DNA of 64,000 nt. Origin: Arthrobacter pascens (GTDB lineage Bacteria > Actinomycetota > Actinomycetes > Actinomycetales > Micrococcaceae). Made by a program: the position numbers and the translations under genes. Positions 1 through 8,675 of this stretch are shown piece by piece (position 1 is the stretch's first letter; every line of letters begins with the position of its first letter). The stretch is taken from assembly GCF_017052465.1 (NCBI RefSeq), contig NZ_JAFHKT010000151.1, positions 372,001 to 436,000 on the forward strand, written 5' to 3'. The notes under the pieces were generated by a model. The model had not been told where the DNA came from. It was given only the letters and a program-made list of their open reading frames with translations, and did no database searches.

Positions 1-630
1 AATCTCCGGCGTGGCCAGTGCCTGGTGCGTGAGGTCGAGGCCCACCATCACCACCGGCCACTTTTCGTTGAACACGATGTGCGCGGCTTCGGGGTCGATG
101 ATGATGTTGAATTCGGCCACGGCGCTCCAGTTGCCCACGTGGTAGCCGCCACCCATGAGGACGACTTCCTTGACGCGTTCCACGATGCGCGGTTCCTTGC
201 GCGCCGCCATGGCGATGTTGGTCAGGCCCCCGGTGGGGACCAGGGTGACCGTGCCGGGTTCATGCGCCATCACAGTTTCGATGATCAGGTCGACGGCGTG
301 GCGGGGGTCCAGCTCGATGGTGGACTCGGGCTGGTCGGGGCCGTCCATGCCGGTCTCGCCGTGGATGCTGGGGGCCGTTTCGATGGTGCGGACCAAGGGG
401 CGGTCGCAGCCTGCGGCGAACGGGACGCCTGTAATGCCCGCAATCGTGGCGACCGAGAGTGCGTTGCGGGTGACCTTTTCGAGGGTTTGGTTGCCCACGA
501 CGGTTGTGACGGCGAGCAGTTCGACATCCGGGCTGCCGTGAGCCAGCAGCAATGCCACTGCGTCGTCATGTCCGGGGTCGCAGTCAAGAATGATCTTCTT
601 GGGTGCCAGGGCAGGGGGCTGGGATTCCAT
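1..630 (-). CDS. Nucleoside hydrolase, IunH/Rih family (3' end beyond window)
   Basis: This is a ribonucleoside hydrolase that splits the N-glycosidic bond of purine or pyrimidine nucleosides to ribose and base in the cytoplasm. The frame stays open to the window edge and gives the first 210 residues of a family usually about 310-330 long. The calcium-binding signature DCDPGHDDA lies near residue 15, and PTGGLTNIA, VLMGGG and AEFN follow as in characterised members. The ATG is preceded by GGAG at 637-640. It is divergent from a LacI gene, and the -35 of its putative promoter overlaps a LacI-type operator, so nucleoside-inducible repression is likely. Substrate preference cannot be read from this fragment. 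Confidence 0.93.
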   Translation of the reverse strand, partial: MESQPPALAPKKIILDCDPGHDDAVALLLAHGSPDVELLAVTTVVGNQTLEKVTRNALSVATIAGITGVPFAAGCDRPLVRTIETAPSIHGETGMDGPDQPESTIELDPRHAVDLIIETVMAHEPGTVTLVPTGGLTNIAMAARKEPRIVERVKEVVLMGGGYHVGNWSAVAEFNIIIDPEAAHIVFNEKWPVVMVGLDLTHQALATPEI

Positions 631-650
631 GGTTGTCTCCACGTCATTGG

Positions 651-729
651 GGTAAAGCGTTCACGGGAATTCTGGCATCCCTCCGCGGCGTACGTCAAGC
701 GCTTAACGTGAAGTGCGTCAAGCGCTTGA
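651..729. promoter_or_regulatory. Divergent promoter with two LacI-type operators
   Basis: Two inverted repeats of one type lie between the divergent genes: GTCAAGCGCTTAAC at 694-707 (one mismatched pair) and the perfect TCAAGCGCTTGA at 718-729, with centres 23 bp apart. On the minus strand, TTGACG (complement of 693-698) followed after 18 bp by CAGAAT (669-674) makes a plausible promoter for the nucleoside hydrolase; its -35 sits in the first operator. GGTAAAGCGTTCAC at 651-664 is a weaker third match near the predicted transcription start. The AAGCGCTT core is typical of LacI-family sites, so autorepression plus repression of the hydrolase is inferred. Confidence 0.75.
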
Positions 730-775
730 TGCCATGTGATGCCTGAAAGCGCGAAACCTTGGCTACGATCGATAC

Positions 776-1804
776 ATGGACACCCTCGATCGGCCCAACG
801 CCCGGGCGCCCCGTGTCACGGCCGCGATGGTGGCCGAACGCGCCGGCGTTTCCACCGCCACGGTGTCGTTGGTGGCCAACGGAAAAACCCGAGGGCGCGT
901 GTCTGAGGACAACATTTCGCGTGTGCGGCAGGCCATCTCCGAGCTGGGCTACGTGGTGGACGGCATCGGAAGCTCGCTGGCCAAGGGCGTGAGTTCGATC
1001 GTCATCCTGGTGGCCCCGGATATCTCCAACCCGTTTTTCGCCAAGGTGATCGCCGGAGTGCGGGAGTCGCTCGGCGCCTCCTATCAGCTGCTGCTGTCCG
1101 TCACGGACGCCGGGGAATTTCCGCAGGCTGAGGACGTCCGGAAGCTCATGGCGCTCCGGCCCGCCGGCCTCCTGGTGGATGCCCCCAACGCCGGCTTCCT
1201 CGACGAACTCTCCGTAGCCGGGCCCCTGGTGCTGCTTGATGCACCCGGCCTGGAGGGCTACGCCGCCTCCGTAAACCTGGACGTCGCGCACGGCGCACGT
1301 GAACTGGCGGCGCACCTGGCCGATTCAGGGCACACGCGTGCGGCCTACATCGACAGCGTGACCGGTACGGCCACCTTCGACGTGCGGCGCAACGCGTTCC
1401 TGGAGGAGGCCCGGGCACGCGGGATCTCGGTCCCGCCGGACTGCACCATGAGCACCACGATCGACGTCGGGGCGGCCGCCGAGGCGTTCGCCCGGGCCTG
1501 GCCGGAGTGGCAGCGTTCGGGGGTCACCGCCGTCGTGTGTGGTACCGACACACACGCCTACGGTGTGCTGCAGGAGGCGCGTGTGGCCGGTGTCCGCATT
1601 CCGCAGGAACTGGCCGTGGCGGGCTTCGACGATCTGCCCTACTCGGCAACGAGTAACCCCGGCCTGACCAGCGTGCATCTGCCGGGGATGCCGCTGGGAC
1701 GCAAGGCCGGCCAACAGCTCCGGGCGCTCATGGAGGGACTGGAACTCGAGGAACCGCACGTGACGCTCGACAGCTCGCTGGTGGTCAGGGGTTCGACGGG
1801 CTAG
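776..1804 (+). CDS. LacI family transcriptional regulator
   Basis: DNA-binding repressor of 342 residues. An N-terminal helix-turn-helix (MVAERAGVSTATVSLVANGK, residues about 18-37) is followed by a periplasmic-binding-protein-like effector domain to the C-terminus, where the family motif GFDDLPYSA occurs. The start is ATG. TACGAT at 764-769 lies only 6 nt upstream and would fit a leaderless transcript. It is transcribed away from the nucleoside hydrolase across a region holding two LacI-type operators, so it probably controls nucleoside use and itself. Its last 4 nt overlap the convergent IclR gene. The effector, perhaps a nucleoside or ribose, is inferred from context only. Confidence 0.92.
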   Translation: MDTLDRPNARAPRVTAAMVAERAGVSTATVSLVANGKTRGRVSEDNISRVRQAISELGYVVDGIGSSLAKGVSSIVILVAPDISNPFFAKVIAGVRESLGASYQLLLSVTDAGEFPQAEDVRKLMALRPAGLLVDAPNAGFLDELSVAGPLVLLDAPGLEGYAASVNLDVAHGARELAAHLADSGHTRAAYIDSVTGTATFDVRRNAFLEEARARGISVPPDCTMSTTIDVGAAAEAFARAWPEWQRSGVTAVVCGTDTHAYGVLQEARVAGVRIPQELAVAGFDDLPYSATSNPGLTSVHLPGMPLGRKAGQQLRALMEGLELEEPHVTLDSSLVVRGSTG

Positions 1805-2454
1805 TTGCGTCGCTCCACGGCCTCGGCAATCCGCTGCGCTGCCCGGACCACGAGGCTGCCATGGTCCTGGCCGGGAGATTCGGATACCCGGGCCAGGGGC
1901 ATGGCCAGGCAGACCGCGGCGATGATTCCTTCGTCGGCGCGCACGGGGGCGCTGACGGAGCCCAGTCCGGGCGTGCGGGAACCCACCGACTCGATCCAGC
2001 CCGCTGACTCCAGCTCGGCCAGGGCATCCTCTTCTGCCGCGAGGAGGCGGCCGCTCGACCCCTGGGGCAGGGGCAGCCTGGAGCCGGGAGGCAGGGTGGC
2101 ACGGAGTTCGTGCCGGCTGTCGGCGCTGAGCAGGCAGACGCGTTCGTCGCCCCGCCGCACCCACAGCTGCGCAGTCTCGCCGGTTTGGTCCCGCAGGTCA
2201 TTGAGGACAGGTATGCCGGCATTCTCCAGGGCTGACCGGACGAACCGGTCCCCGAGCCGGAAGGCGCCACTGTCGGTGCGGCGCAGGAAGTCGTAGTCGG
2301 CCAGCTGCAGCGCCAGGCGGTGCGCCGTCGACAGTGACAGTCCGGTCCGCCGGGACAGCTCGCTGGCTGAGACGGCGGACCGGCCCACGGCATCAAGGAT
2401 GGCGGCGGCGCGTTCGAGGGTCCGGTTGCTTCCGTTGGTGTCAGTAGACGGCAT
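1801..2454 (-). CDS. IclR family transcriptional regulator
   Basis: Regulator of 217 residues with an N-terminal winged helix (NRTLERAAAILDAVG, then ASELSRRTGLSLSTAHRLALQL, residues about 9-55) and a C-terminal IclR effector domain. It is somewhat shorter than the usual 250 residues. It is the last gene of a minus-strand run that begins with the CoA-transferase at 8472 and is separated by 22 bp from the ThDP enzyme, so it most likely senses the substrate or an intermediate of that pathway. The start is ATG. The 3' end overlaps the convergent LacI gene by 4 nt. Confidence 0.9.
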   Translation of the reverse strand: MPSTDTNGSNRTLERAAAILDAVGRSAVSASELSRRTGLSLSTAHRLALQLADYDFLRRTDSGAFRLGDRFVRSALENAGIPVLNDLRDQTGETAQLWVRRGDERVCLLSADSRHELRATLPPGSRLPLPQGSSGRLLAAEEDALAELESAGWIESVGSRTPGLGSVSAPVRADEGIIAAVCLAMPLARVSESPGQDHGSLVVRAAQRIAEAVERRN

Positions 2455-2476
2455 GTGGCCAGCTTATGGTGTCCGC

Positions 2477-4165
2477 TTAGCCGCTGGCGGCCACGGACTC
2501 CGCCATGAACTCGGCCACCACTTTCTGCGAAATGGCTACGTCGAGGACGAACACGCCTTCCTCGTGGGTGGTGAGCCACTCGTGCAGCTGGTCCAGGTCC
2601 GCCAGCGTGCGGGCTTTGGTGCCTTGGGCGCCAAGTGCACGTCCGACGGCGGCGAAGTCCACTTCGTCAATCAGCATCGCCTGGTCGTGGAGCCCCTTGG
2701 CGGCGTACTGGTGCAGCTCTGCCCCGTAGGCGGAGTCGTTGAGGACTACGACCACACCCTTGCGGGTGGCCCGGAGGAAGGTCTCGAAATCGGCCAAACC
2801 CATCAGTCCGCCGCCGTCGCCGCTGACCAGGACGGTGATGCGTTCCGGGCGGGCCGCCGAGACGCCGGCGGCGGAGCCGAAGCCCAGGCCGATGGACTGG
2901 AAGGCGGTGCCTACCAGGACCATGGCGTGCGGGTCGGGGACTGAAAGGTACATTGGCGCCCAGCCGATGAAATGCCCGCCGTCCATCACCACCGAACGTT
3001 CCGCCGGCAGGATGCGGTCCAGGGCGGCGACGACCGCTCGCGGGTTCAGTCGTCCGTCGGGGCCGAACTCGTCGGGGTCCTCGCTCGGGCGGGATGACCG
3101 GAACTCCGCCTGGGATACTTCCGGGACCTGGGCGCGCCAGGTGGAGGTGGCTGTTGGGAGCCGTTCCAGCAGTCCCTCGATGAACGGGCGGATGTCCGCC
3201 CGGATGTACTCCGCTGCGGGGTGTCCCGGGTCCGGTTCGTTGTCCACGCGGATGATCCTGGTTCCTGCGGGGAACAGCGTTCCGTAGCGCGTTTGGAAGG
3301 TGTTCAGGCTGGCTCCCACTACCAGGACGACGTCGGCGTGGCGTGCGACGTCGAGGCGGTGGCTGCGGGTGAATCCGCCGGCGATGCCCAAATCCCACGG
3401 ACTATCGAAAACGTTGGCTGCCATGACCGAGGTCATGAAGAGTGCGCCGTGCCGGTCTCCAACGGCGCGCAGGGGCTCGGCAGCCTGGGCCAGCAGGACG
3501 CCGCGTCCCGCCAGGATCAGCGGCCGTTCCGCCCCGGCGAGGAGGTCCGCCACGCGGTCCAGTTGGGCCGGTTCCGCGGGCCATATGGGCTTTGCGGGCA
3601 GGGGTTCTAGCGGTTCCGGGTCCGAGGGCGGGGCGGTGGCGAGGTCGTAGGGAATGGCCAGCACCACGGGCTGGACGGTCTGCAGGGCTAGGTCGAATGC
3701 ACGGTGGGTGATGGCGGCGGCGTTGCCCGGGCCCGCCACGAGGGTAACGACGCCCGCCGCATCAGCTGCCTTCGTCTGGTCGATGTCGAACGGCCGGGGA
3801 CCGCTGGAGGGTGCGTCTCCCACCACCAGAACCAGCGGGATCCGGGCGATCCGTGCCTCGGCGAGGGTGGTGTAGGCGTTGGTGAAGCCCGCGCCGTAGG
3901 TGGTGGTGGCGGCCGCCACGCCCCCGGTTGCCCGATGGTAGGCATCTGCCATGGCGACGGTTGCGGATTCGTGCCGGGCCGAGGTGAAGGGAAAACCACG
4001 GCGGGTCAGCCGGCTGATGAGGTGGGCGTTGCCGTTGCCCATCAGTCCGAACAGATGCCCTGCGCGCTCGGCCACCACGTCGGCGACGATCGCGGACACA
4101 TGGCTGTCGTCCGGCAGGGCAGTGGCCTTGCCGCCGGCTGGAAGTTGGGTGCTGGCGCTCGTCAT
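2477..4165 (-). CDS. Thiamine-diphosphate-dependent enzyme, acetolactate synthase/decarboxylase family
   Basis: A ThDP enzyme of 562 residues with the three-domain plan of the family: N-terminal Pyr domain with the activating glutamate in RHESATVAMADAYHRATG, a central domain, and a C-terminal PP domain with the metal/ThDP motif beginning GDGGGLMGL and ending in LNDSAYGAE. Members include acetolactate synthase, benzoylformate decarboxylase and pyruvate oxidase; the sequence alone does not decide among them. ATG at 4165 was chosen over an in-frame TTG at 4195 because AGAGAAG lies just upstream. In the operon it could act on pyruvate, one predicted product of the lyase encoded upstream; that is inference. 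Confidence 0.85.
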   Translation of the reverse strand: MTSASTQLPAGGKATALPDDSHVSAIVADVVAERAGHLFGLMGNGNAHLISRLTRRGFPFTSARHESATVAMADAYHRATGGVAAATTTYGAGFTNAYTTLAEARIARIPLVLVVGDAPSSGPRPFDIDQTKAADAAGVVTLVAGPGNAAAITHRAFDLALQTVQPVVLAIPYDLATAPPSDPEPLEPLPAKPIWPAEPAQLDRVADLLAGAERPLILAGRGVLLAQAAEPLRAVGDRHGALFMTSVMAANVFDSPWDLGIAGGFTRSHRLDVARHADVVLVVGASLNTFQTRYGTLFPAGTRIIRVDNEPDPGHPAAEYIRADIRPFIEGLLERLPTATSTWRAQVPEVSQAEFRSSRPSEDPDEFGPDGRLNPRAVVAALDRILPAERSVVMDGGHFIGWAPMYLSVPDPHAMVLVGTAFQSIGLGFGSAAGVSAARPERITVLVSGDGGGLMGLADFETFLRATRKGVVVVLNDSAYGAELHQYAAKGLHDQAMLIDEVDFAAVGRALGAQGTKARTLADLDQLHEWLTTHEEGVFVLDVAISQKVVAEFMAESVAASG

Positions 4166-4199
4166 GGCTTCTCTTATCTTTCTGTCTTCGGGCAAGGCA

Positions 4200-4739
4200 C
4201 TATCGGGCGGAAGGGACCAGCGGCACAGCGCCGCGGTGCTTCCGGGCCAGCCCGGTATAGGTGGTGGCGTTCTGGCTGCAGTGCTCGATTTCTTCGGGCG
4301 TGAGGGGGCGTCGCACCTTGCCGGGGACGCCTGCCACCAGTGATCCCGGCGGAACCTCTGTGCCCTCCAGCACTAGCGCGTTTGCGGCGATCAGTGAGCC
4401 GGCGCCGACGACGGCGCCGTTCAGGACGGTGGCATTCATTCCGATGAGCGCGCCGTCACCGATGGTGCAGCCGTGCAGCACGGCTCCGTGGCCCACGCTG
4501 ACCCGGTTGCCGATCAGTGCCGGATAGCCCGGATCGGCGTGGACAACGGCGCCGTCCTGGATGTTGCTGTCCGCGCCAATGCTGATGTCCTCCATGTCCG
4601 CCCGCACCACGGCGCCGTAGAAGATTCCCGTGCCCGCGCCAATGGTTGCGGAGCCGACGACGGTGGCCGTGGGGGCCACCCAGGCGTCGCCGGAAATGGC
4701 GGGTGTGCGGCCGTCAACGGCCAGGACGTTGTCAATCAT
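4200..4739 (-). CDS. Gamma-carbonic-anhydrase-like hexapeptide-repeat protein (PaaY/CaiE type)
   Basis: 179 residues forming a left-handed beta-helix of repeated hexapeptides such as ATIGAG, VRADME and VVHADP. Histidines in VVHAD and VGHGAVLHGC sit at the gamma-class metal sites. ATG at 4739 (MIDNVLAV) has AAAGGACC upstream and is preferred to a longer reading from 4793. Relatives PaaY and CaiE are encoded in CoA-ester catabolic operons, and PaaY is a thioesterase that clears dead-end CoA esters. In this operon, beside a CaiB-family CoA-transferase, a similar salvage role is plausible, though carbonic anhydrase activity is also possible. It lies 34 bp before the ThDP gene. Confidence 0.85.
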   Translation of the reverse strand: MIDNVLAVDGRTPAISGDAWVAPTATVVGSATIGAGTGIFYGAVVRADMEDISIGADSNIQDGAVVHADPGYPALIGNRVSVGHGAVLHGCTIGDGALIGMNATVLNGAVVGAGSLIAANALVLEGTEVPPGSLVAGVPGKVRRPLTPEEIEHCSQNATTYTGLARKHRGAVPLVPSAR

Positions 4740-4829
4740 GGTGGTCCTTTGGGTGAGGTGAAGGGGCGGTGCCCCGCAGTAGTGGCGGGGCACCGCCGTC
4801 GTAATCCATGCTGCTTTGTGTAAAGGCCG

Positions 4830-6266
4830 TCAGGCTAGGAACGGGACGATCAGCGAGGTCACGAAGAGGACCAGCGCTCCGCCCAGGCGGTTGGTGAGGG
4901 CCGCGAACGGCATGAGGTGCAGTCGGTTCGCGGCGCTCAGGACGGCCACGTCGCCGCTGCCTCCGGTGTCCGCCATGACCAGGCCGGGCGTGATGGAGGC
5001 TTCCACGAAGTTGAATTTCACCAGCCAGCCGAGGACGCCTGAGGTCAGGGTCGCGATGATGACGGTGCAGACCGTGAGAAGGATGAACAGCGGGTTGCTC
5101 AGCGAGGCCAGGACCTCTGTGATGTCGATGTAGGTGAGGCTGACGCCCACCAGGAGCGCGGGAACCAGGACGGCGCCGATCAGGTCGCCCCAGTCCGCGG
5201 TGGAGTCTTCGACGTCCTGCGGGAGCAGTCCAAAAATCTTGACGGCGGCGGCGGCGATGATCGTCCAGGCATAGGGGTGCAGCCCGGGGAGGAACGCGGC
5301 CGCGAGGTTTCCGAAGATGAAGAGGCTGCCGGCGATGAGCAGTCCTTTGCCCAGGGCGATGAAGGAGGACGTGTCGCGCTTGGGCGGCAGGGCCAGCTCA
5401 TCGGAGCGGCCGCTGATCCGCAGCAGCTGGCCGTGGCCGTTGAACCCGATGAAGAGCTGCTTCTTGCGCTTGCCCAGCCCGTTGTAGATGCCGGCGATGA
5501 GGATGCAGACCACGTTGGCCATCACGACCGCGGACATCAGGTCCCCCATGAAGGTGGCAGAGTCCCCGCCGGTTGCCGACGCGTACATCTCGGACATGGG
5601 CAGGGCTCCGACGCCCAGGCCGCCGGCCATAATGGGGGCGGCAATGAAGAGGATGCCTTCGACAAACCCGAAGCCGGTCAGCGCGGCAATTAGCCCGACC
5701 AAAACGAACGTGGCGATGAGGCAGCCGATCAGGGGGACGGCGAAGCGTGGGCCGGCCTTCAGCAGCAGTGCCCGGGGCATGCCAAGGATGGAGCCGGCGA
5801 TGATGCCCACCACGAAGAAGTCCAGGAAACCCTGTCCATCCACGAAGTTCTGCACAACGGTGATGATGTTCTCCGGCATCAGGCCGAAGAAGGCGAGGGT
5901 GGCGGGTGCAAACGTGCACAGGACGGTGGGGAGCCCGAAGTCCCGGACCACCGGGAACAGGTTGCCGATCCAGATGAACAGCCCGCCGAGCAGGATGGTG
6001 GTGGCAAAGCCGACAACCATGGTGTCCGGAAGGTTGCCCGTGAGGGCGGCGGCAAGGACCAGGCCCGCGAGGACGAGGTAGAGGGGAGCCGGGACGCTGG
6101 CGATCCGGGATCCCAGCCGGCCGGGGTGGTGGGTCCCGGGCCGCGGGCCCGCGGTGCGGGTTACCGGATGTTCGATGCCGCCGGCGGGGCCGGGGGAGGT
6201 CTCGCTCATGGCAGTGTCCGTTGGGTCGTCAGTGAGTTCCGTGGTGCGTGGGCTTGTAGACATCAT
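4830..6266 (-). CDS. 2-hydroxycarboxylate transporter (2HCT family, CitS/MaeN/CimH-like)
   Basis: Integral membrane symporter of 478 residues with a disordered N-terminus of about 55 residues and then about 11 hydrophobic segments. The two family re-entrant-loop signatures are visible: GGLGVGALPMSEMYA in the first half, and the conserved stretch from ITPGLVMADTGGSGDVAVLS through LHLMPFAALTNRLGGAL in the second. Characterised members move citrate, malate, citramalate or lactate with Na+ or H+. ATG at 6266 has GGAG upstream; a TTG three codons earlier is less likely. Its place between lyase and hexapeptide genes suggests it imports the pathway substrate. Confidence 0.9.
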   Translation of the reverse strand: MMSTSPRTTELTDDPTDTAMSETSPGPAGGIEHPVTRTAGPRPGTHHPGRLGSRIASVPAPLYLVLAGLVLAAALTGNLPDTMVVGFATTILLGGLFIWIGNLFPVVRDFGLPTVLCTFAPATLAFFGLMPENIITVVQNFVDGQGFLDFFVVGIIAGSILGMPRALLLKAGPRFAVPLIGCLIATFVLVGLIAALTGFGFVEGILFIAAPIMAGGLGVGALPMSEMYASATGGDSATFMGDLMSAVVMANVVCILIAGIYNGLGKRKKQLFIGFNGHGQLLRISGRSDELALPPKRDTSSFIALGKGLLIAGSLFIFGNLAAAFLPGLHPYAWTIIAAAAVKIFGLLPQDVEDSTADWGDLIGAVLVPALLVGVSLTYIDITEVLASLSNPLFILLTVCTVIIATLTSGVLGWLVKFNFVEASITPGLVMADTGGSGDVAVLSAANRLHLMPFAALTNRLGGALVLFVTSLIVPFLA

Positions 6267-6359
6267 CGTCTCCAAAACGGTGAGTAGGAATTCTTATTGT
6301 GGTGTGCTGTGTGGGACTGGGGTGGAAAGTTCCTGGCGGGCAGGTTTGGCGGGCGGGTT

Positions 6360-7235
6360 TTAGCGGGCGGGGTCCAGCAGCCCGGCGGCGGGGGAGTGCA
6401 TCACCACGTCGCGGGCCAGCCGGACGGCGTCGGCGAGGCGGTCCTCGTCAATGCCGGTGTCGTGGCCCGTGTCGTGCAGGTGCCGGACCAGTTCCTCGGT
6501 GGCGATGTTGCCGTGCGCCCCGGGGGCGAACGGGCAGCCGCCGTATCCGCCCAGTGCGGCGTCAAAATGGACGACGCCGGAGTCCACCGCTGCGCTCGCC
6601 GTCCCCAGCGCCTGGCCGTGGGCGTTGTGGAGGTGGAGGTAGTAGGTCAGGTCCGGTTCGGCGTCGCGGACGTGCTGCAGGCTGGCCATCACCTGGTCGG
6701 TGGGCGAGGTGCCCAGGGTGTCCGCGAGTCCGATGTCGGTAATGCCCATGTCCTTGAAGGCGCGGACCACGCGCAGCAGGTAGCCGGGGTCGATACTGCC
6801 CTCGAAGGGGCAGGTGAAGGCGGTGGAGATGCCCGCGAAGAAGCGGGCCTGTGGAAATCTGGAGACGGCCGCGCCGAGGCTGGCGAGGGCATCCTCGATG
6901 GCTTGCCCTGCGTTGGCGTTGCTGTGCGCCTGGCTGGCCGAGGCGACCACCTGGATGTCTGTTGCCCCGGCGTCGACGGCCCGTTCGATACCCTTCCCGT
7001 TGAGCGCCAGGCTGGTATAGGTGACTCCCGGGACTGCCGTCAGGGAGGAAATGATCTCTGCGGCGTCGGCCATCTGGGGTACCCGCTTCGGGTTCACGAA
7101 CGAGGCCGCTTCGATGCGCTTCACGCCCGCGGCGACCAGGGCCTCGGCAATTTCCAGCTTGTGCGCTGTTGACACGATGACCGGTTCGTCCTGCAGTCCG
7201 TCGCGCAGGAAGACGTCGGTGATTTCCACCTGCAT
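6360..7235 (-). CDS. HMG-CoA lyase family protein, possibly citramalyl-CoA lyase
   Basis: A TIM-barrel lyase of 291 residues that cleaves a 3-hydroxy-acyl-CoA by retro-aldol chemistry. Family landmarks are present: FLRDGLQDE near the N-terminus, EAASFVNPKRVPQMAD, a TAFTCPFEG strand, the metal-binding pair in LHLHNAHGQAL, and the catalytic-cysteine loop GGYGGCPFAPGAHGN. The nearest characterised group is 3-hydroxy-3-methylglutaryl-CoA lyase, but (R)-citramalyl-CoA lyase of the 3-hydroxypropionate cycle belongs to the same family. The gene starts 1 nt after the stop of a CoA-transferase that could make its substrate. Products would be acetyl-CoA plus acetoacetate (from HMG) or pyruvate (from citramalate). 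Confidence 0.88.
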   Translation of the reverse strand: MQVEITDVFLRDGLQDEPVIVSTAHKLEIAEALVAAGVKRIEAASFVNPKRVPQMADAAEIISSLTAVPGVTYTSLALNGKGIERAVDAGATDIQVVASASQAHSNANAGQAIEDALASLGAAVSRFPQARFFAGISTAFTCPFEGSIDPGYLLRVVRAFKDMGITDIGLADTLGTSPTDQVMASLQHVRDAEPDLTYYLHLHNAHGQALGTASAAVDSGVVHFDAALGGYGGCPFAPGAHGNIATEELVRHLHDTGHDTGIDEDRLADAVRLARDVVMHSPAAGLLDPAR

Positions 7236-7236
7236 G

Positions 7237-8472
7237 TCAGCGCACCCCCTGCAGTCCGAGCGCGGCGATCTCGTCGGCGTCCATGCCCGCGAGCTCCTGC
7301 AGGACCTCTGCGGTGTGCTGGCCCAGCTCCGGGCCGACCCATTTCACGCGGCCCTCATGGCCGGGAATCTTCGGCACGACGCCTGGGAACCGGATCAGCT
7401 CGGGCTCGTCCTCGATGACCACCTCGTGGGCCTGGATCATGTCGCGCGCCAGGTAGTGCTTGTCCACGGCGATGCTCGGGGCGTCGTAGACCGGACCGGC
7501 GGGGACCCCGGCGTCGTCCAGCTTGTCCAGCACCTCGGTGAGGGGCATGCTGCCGGTCCAGGCGGAGATGGCGCCGTTGAGTTCTTCCTCACGGGCGCCG
7601 CGGGCCTCCGTGGCGAGAAGGGTTTCGTCTCCGGCGAGGTCCTCGCGGCCAATCGCCCGCATCAGGCGCACGAACACGGAGTTGGAGTTCCCGCCGATGA
7701 CCACCTCCAGGCCGTCGCCACAGAGGTAGGAGCCGGTGGGTACGACGCCGGGCAGCGCGCCGCCGGTGCGCTGCCGGACCATGCCGTACGCGTCGTAGTC
7801 CGGGACCAGAGATTCGAGCAGGCTGAAGACGCCTTCGTAGAGGGCGACGTCGACCACCCGGGACGTGCCGGTCTCGAGGCCTCGGGCCTTCTGCAGCATA
7901 AGCATCAGGGCGCCGATGACCCCGTAAAGTCCGGCGACGGTGTCACCCATGCTGGCGGCGGCGCGGCCGGCGGGCCGGTCCGGCTCGCCGGTGATGTAGC
8001 GCAGGCCAGCGAAGGACTCTGCGGAGCTGCCGAAGCCGGCACGGTTCTTGTACGGGCCGGTCTGGCCGTAGCCGGAGATGCGCACCATGACCATGTCCGG
8101 GTTAAGTTCCTGGAGCACGTCGGGGCCAAGCCCCCACTTCTCGAGCGTGCCGGGACGGAAGTTTTCAATGACCACGTCGCACTGGGCCGCGATCTTCTTG
8201 ACCGCCTCGCGCCCGGTCTCCGAGCGGAGGTCCAGGGCCACAGACTTCTTGTTACGGCCGATGGTGCGGAACAGCATGGACGTGGTGCCGCGGGTCTTGC
8301 GCCAGTCCCGCAGCTCGTCGCCGCCCTGGGGCTTTTCAATCTTGATGACCTCGGCACCGAAGTCACCAAAGAGCCGGGCCGCGAACGGCGCCGCGATGAA
8401 GCTGCCGAGCTCCAGCACGCGAATGCCTTGGAGCGGGAGGGAGTTGCCCTCCAGATGAAGTTCCTGCGTCAT
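7237..8472 (-). CDS. Class III (CaiB/BaiF family) CoA-transferase
   Basis: Formyl-CoA-transferase-type enzyme of 411 residues that moves CoA between two carboxylic acids through an aspartyl-CoA thioester. It shows GIRVLELGSFIAAPFAARLFGDFGAEVIKIEKP near residue 15 (quoted as the family N-terminal motif GAEVIKIE), then NKKSVALDLR, VVIENFRPG, and the domain around AASMGDTVAGLYG that normally carries the catalytic aspartate. ATG at 8472 has AGGA 7 nt upstream; the open frame extends to 8697 but that part is low-complexity and overlaps regulatory sequence. It is the first gene of the operon and would activate the acid imported by the 2HCT transporter. Confidence 0.9.
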   Translation of the reverse strand: MTQELHLEGNSLPLQGIRVLELGSFIAAPFAARLFGDFGAEVIKIEKPQGGDELRDWRKTRGTTSMLFRTIGRNKKSVALDLRSETGREAVKKIAAQCDVVIENFRPGTLEKWGLGPDVLQELNPDMVMVRISGYGQTGPYKNRAGFGSSAESFAGLRYITGEPDRPAGRAAASMGDTVAGLYGVIGALMLMLQKARGLETGTSRVVDVALYEGVFSLLESLVPDYDAYGMVRQRTGGALPGVVPTGSYLCGDGLEVVIGGNSNSVFVRLMRAIGREDLAGDETLLATEARGAREEELNGAISAWTGSMPLTEVLDKLDDAGVPAGPVYDAPSIAVDKHYLARDMIQAHEVVIEDEPELIRFPGVVPKIPGHEGRVKWVGPELGQHTAEVLQELAGMDADEIAALGLQGVR

Positions 8473-8505
8473 GTGATTCCTGCCTGCGTCTTTGAGTGCA
8501 AGACT

Positions 8506-8520
8506 TCCCACCTGATGGGA
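8506..8520. promoter_or_regulatory. Candidate operator upstream of the CoA-transferase operon
   Basis: TCCCACCTGATGGGA is a 15-bp inverted repeat with two 5-bp arms, 33 bp upstream of the CoA-transferase start. IclR regulators often bind short palindromes of about this size upstream of the genes they control, and an IclR gene closes this operon. No second copy was seen, so the assignment is tentative. Confidence 0.35.
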
Positions 8521-8675
8521 GATGCTTGTCATTGGGCGGATAGACAGTAGCAGGGCACTGTGACCGGCGCAACACCTTTGCGCGGGCGACGGTGATGGGC
8601 GAATTGCGCGGGGACCAGCGGGACCGGGTCTTATCAAGTTGAGCGCGAAACCTACCAGCCAGTACCTTTGAGGCG

